DNA from: a bacterium
Lineage (GTDB): Bacteria; Zhuqueibacterota; QNDG01; JAGLOF01
Length of the DNA stretch: 64,000 nt
Direction: 5' to 3'
NCBI GenBank assembly: GCA_016934955.1
Contig: JAFGRY010000026.1
Coordinates: 1-64,000 of the forward strand
In this document: positions 63,675 through 64,000 of the stretch, piece after piece
How positions within the stretch are numbered: position 1 is the stretch's first letter
Layout of the letters: each line of letters starts with the position of its first letter
Notes under the pieces: model-generated
Seen by the model: the letters and a program-made list of their open reading frames with translations, nothing else
The model's database searches: none
Told to the model about the DNA's origin: nothing
Made by a program: the position numbers and the translations under genes

Positions 63675-64000
63675 ATGGCTGCCATATCAAAGATCGCTTT
63701 CAGTACATCCCTGCTGTTCGCATTCGTGATGCTCTGCACGTTTTTTATCGGCACCGGGTGCGAACAGATTCTCGATGAAGCCCTTCAACAGCAGATCCCT
63801 GTTGAGGAGGAGCTGTTCAGCTCACAGAGCCATGAAGAAACTGACGGCCTGCGGATTCCCGTCACCGGCGATTACCGCCTGCGCGGTCCGGGGGCGGCCT
63901 CGTTTTCAAAGCCGGGTGCAAGCGCGTTTCTGGTTGTGCCTTCGGACGCGCCTCTCTTCGCGTGGGTGTGCAGTGAAGCGGGAGGCGCCCTGCAGGGACG
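63675..64000 (+). CDS. Exported protein, 3' end outside window
   Basis: The first 108 codons of an open frame running off the window. AGGAGA lies before the ATG. A signal sequence (TSLLFAFVMLCTFFIGTGC) ends at a cysteine that could be lipidated, though the lipobox is atypical. Then come a Glu- and Ser-rich segment (VEEELFSSQSHEE) and the start of a beta domain (DYRLRGPGAASFSK). Family not recognised. Confidence 0.6.
   Translation, partial: MAAISKIAFSTSLLFAFVMLCTFFIGTGCEQILDEALQQQIPVEEELFSSQSHEETDGLRIPVTGDYRLRGPGAASFSKPGASAFLVVPSDAPLFAWVCSEAGGALQG

Overview
The window comes from a fairly GC-rich bacterial chromosome that is densely packed with genes, many joined by ATGA or GTGA overlaps. It looks like a fermentative anaerobe of the broad Fibrobacteres-Chlorobi-Bacteroidetes (FCB) group or a neighbouring candidate phylum. 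Pointers are large secreted proteins with FG-GAP, TPR and propeller repeats and a shared C-terminal module ending in EF-hand-like loops, a tricorn-type protease, a Wzi-like outer-membrane protein, SUMF1 and TonB-like envelope genes, an ECF sigma/anti-sigma/DUF4252 set, and oxygen-sensitive 2-oxoacid:ferredoxin oxidoreductases. The clearest promoters are ordinary sigma70 type (TTGACA-N17-TATATT and close variants), not the TAnnTTTG type of Bacteroidota proper. The exact phylum cannot be fixed from the sequence alone.

Layout. 1-15 kb, minus strand: a giant beta-helix/FG-GAP/LamG secreted protein cut by the window edge, a small orphan gene, a three-gene operon (TPR-sensor histidine kinase, OmpR-type regulator, TPR-propeller-lectin protein), a C10 cysteine peptidase and an FG-GAP-like protein. 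15.0-15.7 kb: a gene-free repeat element. 15.7-26.3 kb, plus strand: a P-loop/Asp23-like protein, a PP-loop protein, ferredoxin, thiD, queH, small conserved proteins, tricorn protease, nadC and two tandem outer-membrane barrel paralogues. 26.7-37.8 kb: an energy-conserving amino-acid fermentation island (four-subunit 2-oxoacid oxidoreductase, indolepyruvate oxidoreductase, two butyrate-kinase-like and two phosphotransbutyrylase-like genes, cobO), then a NusG-II protein and a Gx transporter. 37.8-50.2 kb: M28 peptidase, UbiA prenyltransferase, dtd, maf, dapF, a YhaO/YhaN-like nuclease-ATPase pair, a MetH-activation-like protein, an APC transporter with an EIIA domain, and pepT. 50.4-52.9 kb, minus: a LytS/LytTR two-component pair. 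53.2-58.6 kb: cupin, SUMF1, TonB-like and surface-protein genes, and a Wzi-like protein. 58.7-64 kb: an ArsR-type regulator, a lone receiver protein, pyrK-pyrD, nitroreductase, and the ECF sigma/anti-sigma/DUF4252 genes, ending in a partial secreted-protein gene.

How it fits together. The secreted peptidases (C10, tricorn, M28) and PepT would supply peptides and amino acids. The oxidoreductases would turn the derived 2-oxoacids into acyl-CoAs plus reduced ferredoxin, and the Ptb/Buk pairs would turn acyl-CoA into acid plus ATP. The main oddities are the duplicated Buk and Ptb genes, the dockerin-like C-termini, two intergenic repeat elements (15.3-15.6 kb and a 134-bp MITE-like palindrome at 29.7 kb), membrane segments inside the YhaN-like ATPase, and an ECF promoter that leaves almost no leader.
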